64,000 nt of DNA from Bradyrhizobium guangdongense (GTDB taxonomy: Bacteria > Pseudomonadota > Alphaproteobacteria > Rhizobiales > Xanthobacteraceae): the NCBI RefSeq assembly GCF_004114975.1, contig NZ_CP030052.1, forward strand, positions 124,001-188,000, given 5' to 3'. The position numbers and the translations under genes were made by a program. This document shows, piece by piece, positions 35,385 to 45,156 of the stretch (positions are counted from its first letter, which is position 1; each line of letters opens with the position of its first letter). The notes beneath the pieces were generated by a model, which did not search any database, was not told the DNA's origin, and saw only the letters and a program-made list of their open reading frames with translations.

Positions 35385-36224
35385 TCACGTTGGCGGGCTG
35401 GTGTCGCCGACGTGATTTTGCAGCAAAATCGGCGGCCGATTGCCGATCGCCCCGTGGGGCCGTTCTTCGTTATAGTATCTTCGCCAAGTCTCCACCTTTT
35501 GCCGGGCATCCGCAAGGGACAGGAACCAATGGGTGTTGAGGCATTCGGCCCGGAAGCGGCCGTTGAAGGCTTCGATGAAGGCGTTGTCGGTCGGCTTGCC
35601 GGGTCGTGAGAAGTCCAGCGTGACGCCGCGCTGGTAGGCCCAGAGGTCAAGATCGCGCGACACGAACTCGCTGCCTTGATCGACCCGGATCGTCGCCGGG
35701 AGTCCCACTTCATTGCAAACCCTTTCCAGTACCTCCACGACATCGGTGCCGCGGAAGGTGAGCCGCGGCTCCAGTGCGGGCGAGAAGCGGGAGAAGATAT
35801 CGACGATCGTGAGCACCCGGAGATTGCCGCCGGTGGCCAGCTGGTCATGAACGAAGTCCATCGCCCAGATCTCGTTGACCCGCGTCGCGGGCCGTCGGTC
35901 GTCGCGCAACTTGGCCTTGACCCGGCGCTTGGGCGATTTGTTGCGCAATTGCAGGCCCAATTCGCGATAGATGCGACGGGTCTTGTTCTGGCCGTGACGC
36001 CATCCCTCGCGGCGCAACAGCACATGGACGCGGCGATAGCCGTAGCGGATGCGAACATGGCAGATCTCCTTGATCCGAGCTTCGAGGGCCGCCTGGCCGG
36101 AGCGACGAGATTTGTAGTGATAGGTCGATCGATCGAACTCGAGGGCCTTACAAGCCTTGCGGATCGAGACCTGCCACTCCCCGCAAACCTCATCGACGAG
36201 CTTGCGCTTCCGACCAGGCTTCAC
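35385..36224 (-). CDS. IS3-family OrfB transposase (DDE)
   Basis: 279 residues. An HTH_21 segment near 40-90 (YGYRRVHVLLRREGW) precedes the rve core with NEIWAMDFVHDQLATGG (first Asp), TIRVDQGSEFVSRDLD (second Asp) and NAFIEAFNGRFRAECLN (Glu). Ends NRPPILLQNHVGDTSPPT. ATG 36224 overlaps the orfA stop, the usual site of programmed -1 frameshifting giving OrfAB. Confidence 0.9.
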   Translation of the reverse strand: MKPGRKRKLVDEVCGEWQVSIRKACKALEFDRSTYHYKSRRSGQAALEARIKEICHVRIRYGYRRVHVLLRREGWRHGQNKTRRIYRELGLQLRNKSPKRRVKAKLRDDRRPATRVNEIWAMDFVHDQLATGGNLRVLTIVDIFSRFSPALEPRLTFRGTDVVEVLERVCNEVGLPATIRVDQGSEFVSRDLDLWAYQRGVTLDFSRPGKPTDNAFIEAFNGRFRAECLNTHWFLSLADARQKVETWRRYYNEERPHGAIGNRPPILLQNHVGDTSPPT

Positions 36225-36487
36225 AGCTTTCGGCGGATCACGTCCTGCAGCATCTCCTTGTCGAGCGATAGGTCCGCCACCAGCTTCTTCAGCTTGGCGT
36301 TCTCGTCCTCGAGCTGCTTCAACCGGCGCATCTCGGTCGGCAGCAGTCCGTCGTACTTTTTCTTCCAGTTGAAATAGGTCGCCTGGCTGATCCCGGATTT
36401 GCGGCAGATCTCCGCAACCGGGACCCCGTCGTTGCCCTGCTTCAGGATAAACGCCTTCTGGGCGTCCGAAAACTTCGAGGCCTTCAT
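36221..36487 (-). CDS. IS3-family OrfA (helix-turn-helix)
   Basis: 88 residues: helix-turn-helix AFILKQGNDGVPVAEICRKS, GISQATYFNWKKKYDGL, then a leucine-zipper LKQLEDENAKLKKLVADLSL. Normal OrfA of the IS2/IS407-like branch. Overlaps orfB by 4 bases. Confidence 0.9.
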   Translation of the reverse strand: MKASKFSDAQKAFILKQGNDGVPVAEICRKSGISQATYFNWKKKYDGLLPTEMRRLKQLEDENAKLKKLVADLSLDKEMLQDVIRRKL

Positions 36488-36736
36488 CGTCGTCCGCTCC
36501 TCCCAGCCGAGGGGATTCGGCAGCGCAAGACTCTAGCCAAAATTGGTCCAGTTTGCCGGCCTCAGGTCAGCGGTAGCTGAAGCGCCGCCGCTCGTTGGCG
36601 AAATCGCGCAATCGGCCACGCAGAATTGCGTCCGGCGGGCGGCTGGAGCGATAGCGGATCATCTGTAAGCGCGATTTTCTCCGCACGCCGGCGGTTTTGA
36701 TGGACTGCCTTGAATCGGGCGATGCGGGGCCGTTCA

Positions 36737-36949
36737 GGCGGTGGCGGCTTTGTGGAAGTTGAAGGGCAGCAGGTCTGCAATATCGGCGTCGCCGGCGCGC
36801 TGAGGCGATTCGGTGAGGACGTGGCGCAACCACGCTAACGGCACGACACGTGAGGCGCGGCAGGTCAGCATCAGGCTATAGACGACGGCGCTGGCCTCGG
36901 CTCCGTCCACGGTATCACTGAACAACCGTAAGCGGTACGAGCAGACCAC
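36737..36949 (-). pseudogene. IS66 TnpC, C-terminal remnant
   Basis: Minus-strand LFSDTVDGAEASAVVYSLML, then WLRHVLTESPQ and DIADLLPFNFHK matches the last 70 residues of IS66 TnpC (GG..A..Y.LIETAKLN...LP.NW). It lacks everything upstream. It belongs to a different IS66 subgroup from the longer copy at 37.6-38.8 kb. The stretch 36551-36736 between it and the IS3 holds nothing recognisable. Confidence 0.6.
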
Positions 36950-36967
36950 GGACCTGGCGTGGACGGC

Positions 36968-37618
36968 CTACGCGCGCCGCTGGAAGCGCATAGGCATCCA
37001 GAACTGCCGCAGGGCCTCAACGGCTATTGGAATGTCGCGCCAGGCGTTTTGAGCGACGGGCAGCGTTGCCAGCGTATGGCGGGCCGGGGGTAGCAAGGGT
37101 CGACCGGCGTCATCGATGCAATGGACCAGGATCGGCCGCAGCATAAGGTGTTCGGTTCCGTTCGGGGAGAGAAGCCGCGACCAGACGAGAAGCCGAAGCT
37201 TCATGACGGCGTGGAAGCCCATGCACCAGGGCTGCGGGTCGACGTCGCCGTCCGGCGATCGCAGGAACAGCGGCTCGAAGCTCTCCGGTCTCGTCGACAG
37301 CGTCTCGCTGATCGCGTTGTGGCGCATCAGCGTGGCAGCGATCGCCGAGAACTCCTCGGTGTCGTGATTGAAGGCGTCGGGATCTACGCCAAGGAGCGGG
37401 CACACCCATTCCTCGGAGGCCATCGAGACCGGCCCGGCGACGACAGCGGCCACTGCGCCGTCGAGCATGGAGAGCGACGTCGCCCGCGGATGCCGAAGCG
37501 TCGGCGACCTGGCGCGCTCGCTCATCCATTGCCCGAGCCGCTCGAATGACATGGCATAGTTCGCCATCGTCGTCTTGCGTGCTTTTCGCGTTCCCCGCCG
37601 TTGCTTCGGCTTCGTCAT
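36968..37618 (-). CDS. UPF0149 (YecA/YgfB)-type protein carried by IS66
   Basis: 216 residues with a lysine/arginine-rich start and the YecA/YgfB helical fold pattern: LSMLDGAVAAVVAGPVSMAS, EEWVCPLLGVD near 60-80 and PWCMGFHAVMKLR near 130. Its start overlaps the TnpC stop (ATGA), so it is a passenger gene co-translated with the IS66 transposase. Role in transposition or host interaction is unknown. The frame is intact although the transposase is broken. Confidence 0.68.
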   Translation of the reverse strand: MTKPKQRRGTRKARKTTMANYAMSFERLGQWMSERARSPTLRHPRATSLSMLDGAVAAVVAGPVSMASEEWVCPLLGVDPDAFNHDTEEFSAIAATLMRHNAISETLSTRPESFEPLFLRSPDGDVDPQPWCMGFHAVMKLRLLVWSRLLSPNGTEHLMLRPILVHCIDDAGRPLLPPARHTLATLPVAQNAWRDIPIAVEALRQFWMPMRFQRRA

Positions 37619-38840
37619 GCCACGGCTCGCTTTTCGGCTTCGCGTGCGGCCTTCCAGTTCCAGGCCAGAAGTTCGTGCAGCTGGTTGGCCTTCGCGGCGC
37701 CGCTCACCATGCGCTCGAGAACGTCGACGAGATAGGCCTCGGGGTCGAGGCCATTCAATTTGGCCGTGTTAAGAAGCGAAGAAAGTATCGACCAAGTCTC
37801 GCCTCCGCCTTCGTCACCACTGAACAACGAGTTCTTTTTTCCGATCGCAATCGGCCTGATTGATCGTTCGACCGTGTTGGTGTCCGCCTCGAGCCGCCCG
37901 TCGTCCAGGAATGCCGTCAGGCCCTGCCAGCGTTCGAGCATATAATCGATCGCCTTGATGAGCGTCGAGCGGCGGGAGATCCCGTCCTTCACCGCGATCA
38001 GTCGAGCCTTCAACGCCTCCATGAGCGGCTTCGTCTCGGCCTGTCGCGCCGCGCGGCGTTCCCCGGCGCCGAGACCGCGGATCCTCTCCTCGATCGCGTA
38101 GACGGCTGCGATGCGCTCGATGACCTCCGCGGCGAAGGGTGAGTTCGTCGTCTTGTGCACCCTCACGAAGTTGCGGCGCGCGTGAACGAGACAATACGCC
38201 AGCTGGATCTGCCCGGCACCTTCGCATCGCCCACCAGCGAGGCGTAGGCGGCATAGCCGTCGACTTGCAGCACGCCTTCGAAGCCGGCCAACTGCGCCAC
38301 GATCTCCTTCTTGCCGCGACCGTCTGCGAACACGTAGGCGACCGCCGGCGGCGCCGGACCCTTCCACGCCCGATCGTCCGTCGCATGCGCCCAGAACTGG
38401 CAGATCCTCGTGCGGCCGCGTACCGGGTCGAGCACCGGCATCGGCGTCTCATCGCAGAACAACCGCTCAAAGCCGTGCATGGTCTTCAGTTGCAGGTCGT
38501 AGAGGCCCCTGACCAGCCACGCCGCGCTGCCCATCCAGCGCGCCAGCGTCTGACGATCGACGACAACACCTTGGCCCGCCAGGATCTGCGTCTGGCGGTA
38601 GAGCGTCGATTGCCAGGCATATTTGGCCGCGGCGATATGCGCGATCAGCGCCGTCGTCGCCATGCCGCCCTCGACGAGCCGCGCTGGTGCCGAGGCCTGG
38701 ACGATCGGGCCCTCACAGGCGCGGCAGGCATATTTGGGAGGGATCGTGCGGAGTACACGCAACCACCCGGGAAACCGAACCGCAGAGTCGGAGATCGCCC
38801 CTTCATCCGGTAGGTGGCCGCTGAACAGCGCCTACGATTC
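37615..38840 (-). pseudogene. IS66 TnpC transposase, truncated and frameshifted
   Basis: Two overlapping frames form one protein. The first is PPKYACRACEGPIVQASAPA, LARWMGSAAWLVRGLYDLQL, LFCDETPMPVLDPVRGRTRI and LQVDGYAAYASLVGD. After a shift near 38210 the second gives LAYCLVHARRNFVRVHKTTN, LEADTNTVERSIRPIAIGKK and NSLFSGDEGGGETWSILSSL to the stop at 37615. The DDE domain is there, but the N-terminal third and the helper genes tnpA and tnpB are missing, so the left part of the IS66 has been deleted. Confidence 0.8.
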
Positions 38841-39296
38841 ACGTGACTAGTGCGCCAAACAGCTTGCTAAGACGTTCCCGTTCAGAAGCGGAAGCCGGCC
38901 GCGGACGGTATCCCCAAAGGGCCGGCCATCAGACACTCGCTTGCTCAAAGCTCGATCCCAAACCGGAAACTCACGCCAGACGTAAACCGGCTGTCGGCAC
39001 ATGATGAGATAATGTGATAAAAGGCCCGCAGTTCAGTGGGATCGGACGTTCCTAACCCAACGGTCACAGGACCTATAACGAGACCTAGACCAGGAGCAGG
39101 GAATATTCAGCCGACTGTCGCAATCCTGCGCAATCGCTGGGAATACGCGTAATTGCTGCAGAGGACGCCCTGAATTCGCAGCCCACGGCAGCCCTCGGCC
39201 GGCAAACTGCAGCAAAAAACGGCCGAAGCCTGTCCGATGTGATAGCCCACATCTAGCGGCGCAGTTTACCCTGCGATCAAGAGAGGAATGTCCCAA
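38841..39296 (+). other. Intergenic region upstream of the ABC importer operon
   Basis: 456 bases without a gene. It should contain the promoter of the importer. One 6-bp dyad GATGTG...CACATC (39236-39241, 39248-39253) lies 44 bases before the start. No sigma-54 or nod-box consensus was recognised. Confidence 0.45.
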
Positions 39297-40913
39297 ATGC
39301 CGAAATCCACTGCGCGCTGTTTCATTCACAGACCAGCCCGTCTCAAGCGGCGTTTTGCCGCCATAGCAAGCGTGGCGGCACTACTAATGACCGTCTCACC
39401 CGGGGGCGCGGAAACGCTGAAATGGGCTCGGAGCTTGGACGTTCAGACTCTAGACCCTCACGCCTATAATGAGAACGTGACCTTTGCGTTCAATCGGCAG
39501 ATGTACGAAGGCCTTGTGGAGCGCTCCGACGACGGAAAGCTCATTGGAGTACTAGCGACCGAATGGCGGATGTTGCCTGATCACCCCGACGTTTGGGAGT
39601 TCAAGCTTCGCCGGAACGTTACGTTCCACGACGGCGCACCATTTAAGGCCGACGACGCCGCATTTTCAATCCAGCGAGCTATGGCACCAACCTCGAATGT
39701 GCGGACCTATCTGGCTGCCGCCGCGGTTGAGGAAGCCATCGCGAAGGACGACTACACCGTGCAGGTCAAGACAAAGGGACCCAGCCCTCTTCTGCCCGAA
39801 AACTTGGCAAGCATCTTCATAATGAATAGAGCATGGGCCGAGAAGAACGACTCCGTTGTTCCGCAGGATTTTAAAGGCGGGAAAGAAAACTATGCTGCTC
39901 GCCATGAGAACGGCACTGGCGCCTATCGCCTTGTAAGCCGAGAATCGGATCGCCGTTCGGAGTTGGAAGCTTACGATAAATACTGGGGTATCGGCCAGTT
40001 CCCAATCGATATCGATCGGATCATCTATACCCCTATCCAGTCGGCCGCGACGCGTGTATCCGCATTGATCAGCGGAGAAGTTAATTTTCTCCAAGACGTC
40101 CCCCCCCAAGACATTTCACGGTTGGAGCAGAATGAAAGCCTTCGGGTGGTTCGCGGCCCAGAGATTCGCACGGTTTTTTTAGGCGTCAATACAAGCGCGA
40201 ACACACTTGCCAGCGGGGAAGCAAAGGGAAATCCTTTCGCCGACAAGCGGGTGCGCCACGCAATGAACATGTCCATTGATCGTCTAGCGATCAAGTCGGC
40301 AATCATGCGAGGGGAGTCGGTTCCGCTCGGTACAATCATTTCGCCGATCGCCGACGGCTATACGGAAGAATTGGGTAAGTTCCCAAAGCTCAATATTGAC
40401 CAAGCCAAGCAGCTTATGGCCGAGGCAGGTTACCCCAACGGATTTTCGGTCACTCTAAACTGTCCAAATGACGGCATGGTGAACGACGAGCGCATCTGTC
40501 AGGCCGTGGTGGCAATGCTCGCCAAGATCGGTGTCACCGTGCATCTCGATGTCCAACCCAGCGCAGTCGTCTGGCCTCTAGTTCTCAATAGGAAGACCGA
40601 CTTTTACCTGATGACGTGGGGCTCATACGATTCTCAATTAATCTTCGATAATCTCGTCCACTCTCGGGGCGCCTGGGCTGCAGCGAATTACAAAAACCCG
40701 GAGATTGATGCCAAAATTGAATTACTCCGGTCGGAAGCCGATCCTCAAAGACGTAAAACCATAATCGCCGAAATTTGGAAGACCGTTCAGGACGAGTGTT
40801 TCTATCTACCGATTCACGCGCAGGTGTTGGCGCGTGCAACGCAGAAGAAGATTCACGTTACGCCAAACGTTGGTAATCAGATCTCCGTGAAAACCATCAA
40901 GGTGGACAAGTGA
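39297..40913 (+). CDS. Peptide/oligopeptide ABC transporter substrate-binding protein (Y4tO-like)
   Basis: About 538 residues. ATG 39297 is chosen because AGAGGA at 39282-39287 is 9 bases before it; ATG 39288 abuts that site. A Sec signal peptide (KRRFAAIASVAALLMTVSPGGAE) is followed by the family-5 solute-binding domain: LDVQTLDPHAYNENVTFAFN, LVERSDDGKLIGVLATEWRM, YEFKLR-type WEFKLRRNVTFHDGAPFKAD. The layout matches DppA/OppA proteins and the y4tO gene of rhizobial symbiotic plasmids. It is first in a four-gene operon with 4-bp overlaps. Ligand unknown: peptide, opine-like or other amide. Confidence 0.88.
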   Translation: MPKSTARCFIHRPARLKRRFAAIASVAALLMTVSPGGAETLKWARSLDVQTLDPHAYNENVTFAFNRQMYEGLVERSDDGKLIGVLATEWRMLPDHPDVWEFKLRRNVTFHDGAPFKADDAAFSIQRAMAPTSNVRTYLAAAAVEEAIAKDDYTVQVKTKGPSPLLPENLASIFIMNRAWAEKNDSVVPQDFKGGKENYAARHENGTGAYRLVSRESDRRSELEAYDKYWGIGQFPIDIDRIIYTPIQSAATRVSALISGEVNFLQDVPPQDISRLEQNESLRVVRGPEIRTVFLGVNTSANTLASGEAKGNPFADKRVRHAMNMSIDRLAIKSAIMRGESVPLGTIISPIADGYTEELGKFPKLNIDQAKQLMAEAGYPNGFSVTLNCPNDGMVNDERICQAVVAMLAKIGVTVHLDVQPSAVVWPLVLNRKTDFYLMTWGSYDSQLIFDNLVHSRGAWAAANYKNPEIDAKIELLRSEADPQRRKTIIAEIWKTVQDECFYLPIHAQVLARATQKKIHVTPNVGNQISVKTIKVDK

Positions 40914-41887
40914 CAGGTTTCTTTCTGCGCAGATTGCTGTCCGTGTTGCCGGTGATGCTGATGACGGCGTTTCTGTCGTTCGCCGCCTTTCATTTTATCG
41001 GCGATCCGCTCCAGAATATGGTCGGACCGGAGGCGACCGCGCAGGACCGCGCGCGGCTAGCGGCGGAACTCGGGTTCGACCGCCCCTTTTACATCCAGTT
41101 CTTTCGTTTTATCAGTTCGGCACTCCATGGGGACTTCGGCATTTCCACTCGCGTTGGAAGGCCGGTGTTGGATTTGATCCTGGAGCGGCTGCCTGCGACT
41201 CTGGAACTAGCTATATTATCGTTTATATTTGCAATGATAGCGGGAGTCGCCCTTGGCGTCGTGACAGCATTGCGGCCGCGCTCCATATTATCGGGCTTCA
41301 GCTTGACGGTCTCGCTGATCGCAGTATCCCTGCCTAACTTCTTAATCGGCATCGGCCTCATCTACGTGTTCGCGGTCAAACTTGGCTGGTTGCCGTCCTT
41401 CGGACGGGGCGACACGGTGAAGATCGGCTGGTGGACCACCGGGTTACTGACTAAGACCGGCTGGCAGGCTATCATCCTTCCCGCGATTTCACTGGCCACC
41501 TATCAACTCACGCTGATCTTGCGTTTAGTCCGCACTGAAATGCTTGAGGTCATGCATTCCGATCATATCCGGTTCGCACGCGCGCGAGGGCTGCCAGACC
41601 GGCTCATCTATTTTTCTTACGCTTTGAAGAACACGATGATTCCGGTCGTCACGGTTGCAGGTTTGCAGTTGGGATCCATCATCGCATTCGCCGTCGTTAC
41701 TGAGACAGTATTCCAATGGCCAGGCGTTGGGCTGCTCTTTATTAATTCCATTAGATTTTCCGACGTCCCAATCATGGCCGCATACCTTCTCATCGTGTCG
41801 ATCATTTTCGTTACCATCAACATGGTCGTGGATTGCGTCTACTACCTTCTAGATCCTCGCCTGCGGACGGGAGGAGTAGTCAGATGA
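40910..41887 (+). CDS. ABC transporter permease, DppB/OppB type (Y4tP-like)
   Basis: 325 residues from GTG 40910, overlapping the previous stop. N-terminal MTGFFLRRLLSVLPVMLMTA begins the first membrane helix, with five more helices. The EAA loop is LVRTEMLEVMHSDHIRFARA followed by RGLPD, which contacts the ATPase. The family ending DPRLRTG is present. Forms the channel with the next permease. Confidence 0.9.
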   Translation: MTGFFLRRLLSVLPVMLMTAFLSFAAFHFIGDPLQNMVGPEATAQDRARLAAELGFDRPFYIQFFRFISSALHGDFGISTRVGRPVLDLILERLPATLELAILSFIFAMIAGVALGVVTALRPRSILSGFSLTVSLIAVSLPNFLIGIGLIYVFAVKLGWLPSFGRGDTVKIGWWTTGLLTKTGWQAIILPAISLATYQLTLILRLVRTEMLEVMHSDHIRFARARGLPDRLIYFSYALKNTMIPVVTVAGLQLGSIIAFAVVTETVFQWPGVGLLFINSIRFSDVPIMAAYLLIVSIIFVTINMVVDCVYYLLDPRLRTGGVVR

Positions 41888-42804
41888 CCATTCACAAGCT
41901 TTCCGCATTGTTTAACTCTGATATCGGGCACTCTTACATCCGTTCCCCCAGAGCAGTTCTGTCTACGCTCGCACTGCTAACTCTCATTGTCGCGGCCCTG
42001 GGAGCTCCTTTATGGGCACCACAGAACACTCTCGACGCCAGCACGTTCGATCTGCTTTCGTCAAATACACCGGCCTGGAGCATCAATGAGTTCACGAACC
42101 GCTTCTACGCTTTCGGCACAGACGATCAGGGACGTGACGTGCTTTCAGCGACCCTTTATGGAACACGGGTTTCACTCCTAGTGGGCCTTGCCTCTGTTTT
42201 GGTTTCAATGTCGATCGGCGTCAGCTTAGGCCTGATATCCGGTTATTTCGGGGGACACATTGACGCAGCGATCATGCGTATCGCAGACATCCAGTTGTCC
42301 ATCCCCGCCATTTTTATTGCGCTCCTTATTTCCGGCTTAACGCGGTCGCTACTGCCACCGAGCGCGCGCGAAGCCCTTGCTGTCTACATGGTAATATTGG
42401 CGATTGGAATTTCCGGATGGGTCACATATGCCCGCACGGTGCGCGGCGCCGTGATGGGGGAGAAACAGCGAGAGTATGTGCAGGCAGCCCTAATGATAGG
42501 CCTTCCGACGGGCACAGTGCTGGTACGGCACATATTGCCAAACGTGCGTCGACCGATCCTCGTGATCGCGACAATCTCACTTGCGCTTTCAATTATTACC
42601 GAAGCCACGCTGTCCTACTTGGGCGCAGGTCTGCCCCCCACCCAACCATCTCTTGGAACATTGATCCGCAGTGGGCAAGACTTTCTTTTTGCTGGGCAGT
42701 GGTGGATCCTGCTGTTTCCTGCCGCCACCCTTCTTACACTCGCGCTGGCCATTAACGTCTTGGGCGACTGGTTCCGGGATGTAATCAACCCAAGGGGCAT
42801 CTGA
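41884..42804 (+). CDS. ABC transporter permease, DppC/OppC type (Y4tQ-like)
   Basis: 306 residues from ATG 41884, overlapping the previous stop (ATGA). It has the DppC N-terminal helix, the FGTDDQGRDVLSATLYGTRV segment typical of this subunit, six membrane helices and the EAA loop RTVRGAVMGEKQREYVQAAL. Ends LGDWFRDVINPRGI. Partner of the preceding permease. An in-frame longer start at 41833 would overlap the previous gene by 55 bases and is not preferred. Confidence 0.9.
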   Translation: MTIHKLSALFNSDIGHSYIRSPRAVLSTLALLTLIVAALGAPLWAPQNTLDASTFDLLSSNTPAWSINEFTNRFYAFGTDDQGRDVLSATLYGTRVSLLVGLASVLVSMSIGVSLGLISGYFGGHIDAAIMRIADIQLSIPAIFIALLISGLTRSLLPPSAREALAVYMVILAIGISGWVTYARTVRGAVMGEKQREYVQAALMIGLPTGTVLVRHILPNVRRPILVIATISLALSIITEATLSYLGAGLPPTQPSLGTLIRSGQDFLFAGQWWILLFPAATLLTLALAINVLGDWFRDVINPRGI

Positions 42805-44546
42805 TGACAACAACTGCCCAGCCTTGCGTTCTTTCCATTCGGGGACTTAGCGTCGACTTTCCTAGCCGGCATGGCGCCTTGCAAGCCGTATGCAACGTCA
42901 GCCTAGACATCGCGCCAGGCGAAATACTCGGCATCGTCGGCGAATCGGGCGCGGGCAAATCGACCGTTGGAGCTGCCATCACGGGCTTACTACAGGCTCC
43001 CGGCCATATTAGTGCGGGCGAAGTTCGGCTTTCCGGAGATATCATCGATGCGCGCGACGTTAAGGCGATGCGGGCGTTACGCGGCAAACGCGTCTCGACT
43101 ATTTTCCAAGATCCACTGACCAGCTTAAATCCACTTTTCACAATTGAGAGACAACTGGTCGACACGATCCGAACTCATCTCGCCTTATCACGCAGCGACG
43201 CAAGGATCGAGGCGGTGCGTCAGTTGGAGGCGGTAGGGATTCCAGAGCCAGCCCGGCGCGTGAAGAACTGGCCACATGAATTCTCGGGTGGCATGCGACA
43301 GCGCGCAGTTATCGCGCTTGCTCTCTGCTCACAACCCGAACTCATTGTCGCGGACGAACCAACAACTGCGCTCGACGTGACCGTTCAGGCACAGATCTTG
43401 AAGCTAATCAAGAACTTGGCTCGTGAACGTCAAGTGGGTGTGATGCTCATCACCCACAACATGGGCGTGATTTCCCAGGTCACTGATCGCGTCGCGGTGA
43501 TGAGGGCAGGCGAAATCGTCGAACTAAACGACACTGCGGCTGTTCTTGGAAATCCATGCCACGAGTACAGCCAAGCATTGATTTCGGTTGTGCCGCGCGG
43601 CGACATTAAGCTGCATCGCTTTCCCGTGTCTGGCGCCGCTCGAAATATCGATGCGGCCATGCAGTGGCTGCTGGAAAGAGACATGCCGCAAAGTTCAAGC
43701 CAGCCGGAGGCACTTGTAGAACTCCGGGGTGTGGAGCGCGTATATGGGGCGACAGGCATGTTCGGTGGTTCCGCTCGGCGAGCCTTTAAGGCCCTGCACG
43801 ATGTGAACCTGAGTATCCGCCCCGGAGAAGTCATGGGCCTTGTTGGCGAATCCGGCTCTGGAAAAAGCACGATCGCAAGAGTCGTTGCTGGGCTTGCCCG
43901 CCCGAGCAGCGGCCAACTGATTTATGGCGGAAAAGATGTTTATGCAGCCAGCCTTGAAGATCGTCAAGATATTCGGCGTCAAACTCAAATGGTGTTTCAA
44001 GACCCGTACTCGTCTCTGAATCCACAGATGCGCGTGGGCGAGATTATCATGGAGCCAATGATTCACTTTGGACTAGTAAAGGATAAGCGAGAGGCCGAAC
44101 CGATAATGTTAGAGCTGCTGAAGGCCGTTGGTCTGGAGCCCACCGTCGCCCGCCGTTATCCGCACGCCTTCTCAGGCGGTCAGCGACAACGTATTTCAAT
44201 CGCACGAACCTTGGCAAGTCGCCCGCGGTTCCTCATCTGCGATGAACCTACCTCGGCACTCGATGTCTCGATCCAGGCGCAGATCCTAAATCTTCTGAAA
44301 GACCTTCAAGAGAATCTATCGCTGACGATGTTATTTATCAGTCACGATCTCCCTGTCGTGCGTCAGATTTGCGACAGAGTTACAGTACTACAGAATGGGC
44401 AAATTTGCGAAAGCAGCGAGACGGAACAGTTGTTCAAAGCGCCGAAGCACTCTTACACAGCATCGCTCTTGTCCATGATACCGAAGATGCAGACCCCAGA
44501 GTGGATCGTCAAGCCGTCTGAGATCCCATCACAGTCCATCTGCTAG
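42804..44546 (+). CDS. Fused double ABC ATPase (DppD-DppF type, Y4tR+Y4tS-like)
   Basis: 580 residues with two complete ABC domains. First (about 8-260): Walker A GESGAGKST, signature EFSGGMRQRAVI, Walker B IVADEPTTALDVT. Second (about 305-570): Walker A GESGSGKST, signature AFSGGQRQRISIA, Walker B LICDEPTSALDVS. Such fusions (GsiA-like) power peptide-type importers. In the related symbiotic-plasmid cluster the two are separate genes (y4tR, y4tS), so this is a fused form. ATG overlaps the permease stop (TGATG). The stop is followed at once by an IS3 remnant, which may have removed downstream operon genes. Confidence 0.9.
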   Translation: MTTTAQPCVLSIRGLSVDFPSRHGALQAVCNVSLDIAPGEILGIVGESGAGKSTVGAAITGLLQAPGHISAGEVRLSGDIIDARDVKAMRALRGKRVSTIFQDPLTSLNPLFTIERQLVDTIRTHLALSRSDARIEAVRQLEAVGIPEPARRVKNWPHEFSGGMRQRAVIALALCSQPELIVADEPTTALDVTVQAQILKLIKNLARERQVGVMLITHNMGVISQVTDRVAVMRAGEIVELNDTAAVLGNPCHEYSQALISVVPRGDIKLHRFPVSGAARNIDAAMQWLLERDMPQSSSQPEALVELRGVERVYGATGMFGGSARRAFKALHDVNLSIRPGEVMGLVGESGSGKSTIARVVAGLARPSSGQLIYGGKDVYAASLEDRQDIRRQTQMVFQDPYSSLNPQMRVGEIIMEPMIHFGLVKDKREAEPIMLELLKAVGLEPTVARRYPHAFSGGQRQRISIARTLASRPRFLICDEPTSALDVSIQAQILNLLKDLQENLSLTMLFISHDLPVVRQICDRVTVLQNGQICESSETEQLFKAPKHSYTASLLSMIPKMQTPEWIVKPSEIPSQSIC

Positions 44547-45096
44547 CCCCGGACGCGTCCGCCCGGGTTGTCAGATATCTGATGGTCATGCGGCAGCAGC
44601 CGATGGCTTTATACGCCCGCCGTACGCTCATCCCGTGGGCAACCATGAGATACGCGACAGCTTTCCGCTTGCCCGCGGGCAAAAAGCGGGCTTCGTGCCC
44701 GAACCATTTATCGCGAACGGCGTGCGCGGATCTCGTCATGGCCTGGCTGCAACAGCAGTCCACTCGCGAGAGGCCGGATACATTTATGCAATTGGAAGCG
44801 TCATTTTTGCTGTTACGAACCCTTGCACGGACCGGGGCGGACCATACATTCTTTCCCACGAGATCCTTGGGCGCCGCATTGTCCAGCACGGCATCAGCCA
44901 CCAACCGCTTCAGCCGTGTGTTCTCGTCCTCCAGCGTCTTCAGCCGCTTGGCCTCCGACACTCCAGTGGCCTTCCATTTGTAGATGCTGGGGTCGCTGAC
45001 GCCGCGCTTGCGGCACAGATCGGCAACCGAAACCCCGGCCTCATGCTCCTTCAAAATCCCGATGATCTGCTCTGCCGAAAAGCGGCTACGCTTCAT
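44547..45096 (-). pseudogene. IS3-family orfA/orfB remnant with foreign insert
   Basis: Minus-strand orfA MKRSRFSAEQIIGILKEHEA, GVSVADLCRKRGVSDPSIYK, LKTLEDENTRLKRLVADAVL runs to about 44860. After about 150 bases of unrelated sequence the orfB start AGKRKAVAYLMVAHGMSVRR, AYKAIGCCRMTIRYLTTRAD follows and is cut at about 44560, directly behind the ABC ATPase stop. The inserted piece reads SRVDCCCSQAMTRSAHAVRD and is probably a fragment of another IS. Confidence 0.7.
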
Positions 45097-45156
45097 GCTC
45101 TGGTCCTTGTTTGGGCCAGCGCGAACTTCAATCTGGATTAAGCCTGTGGGGCAAGG

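Larger units (their letters stand above)
35351..36550 (-). mobile_element. Complete IS3-family element (orfA/orfB)
   Basis: About 1.2 kb with imperfect terminal repeats: TGGACCACCCGGAACTAGAG at 35351 against the complement of the right end (GACTCTAGCCAAAATTGGTCCA, ending 36550), sharing TGGACCA and the inner CTAGAG..TTGCGC. Both genes are open and overlap by ATGA. A target duplication could not be settled. Possibly still functional. Confidence 0.78.
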
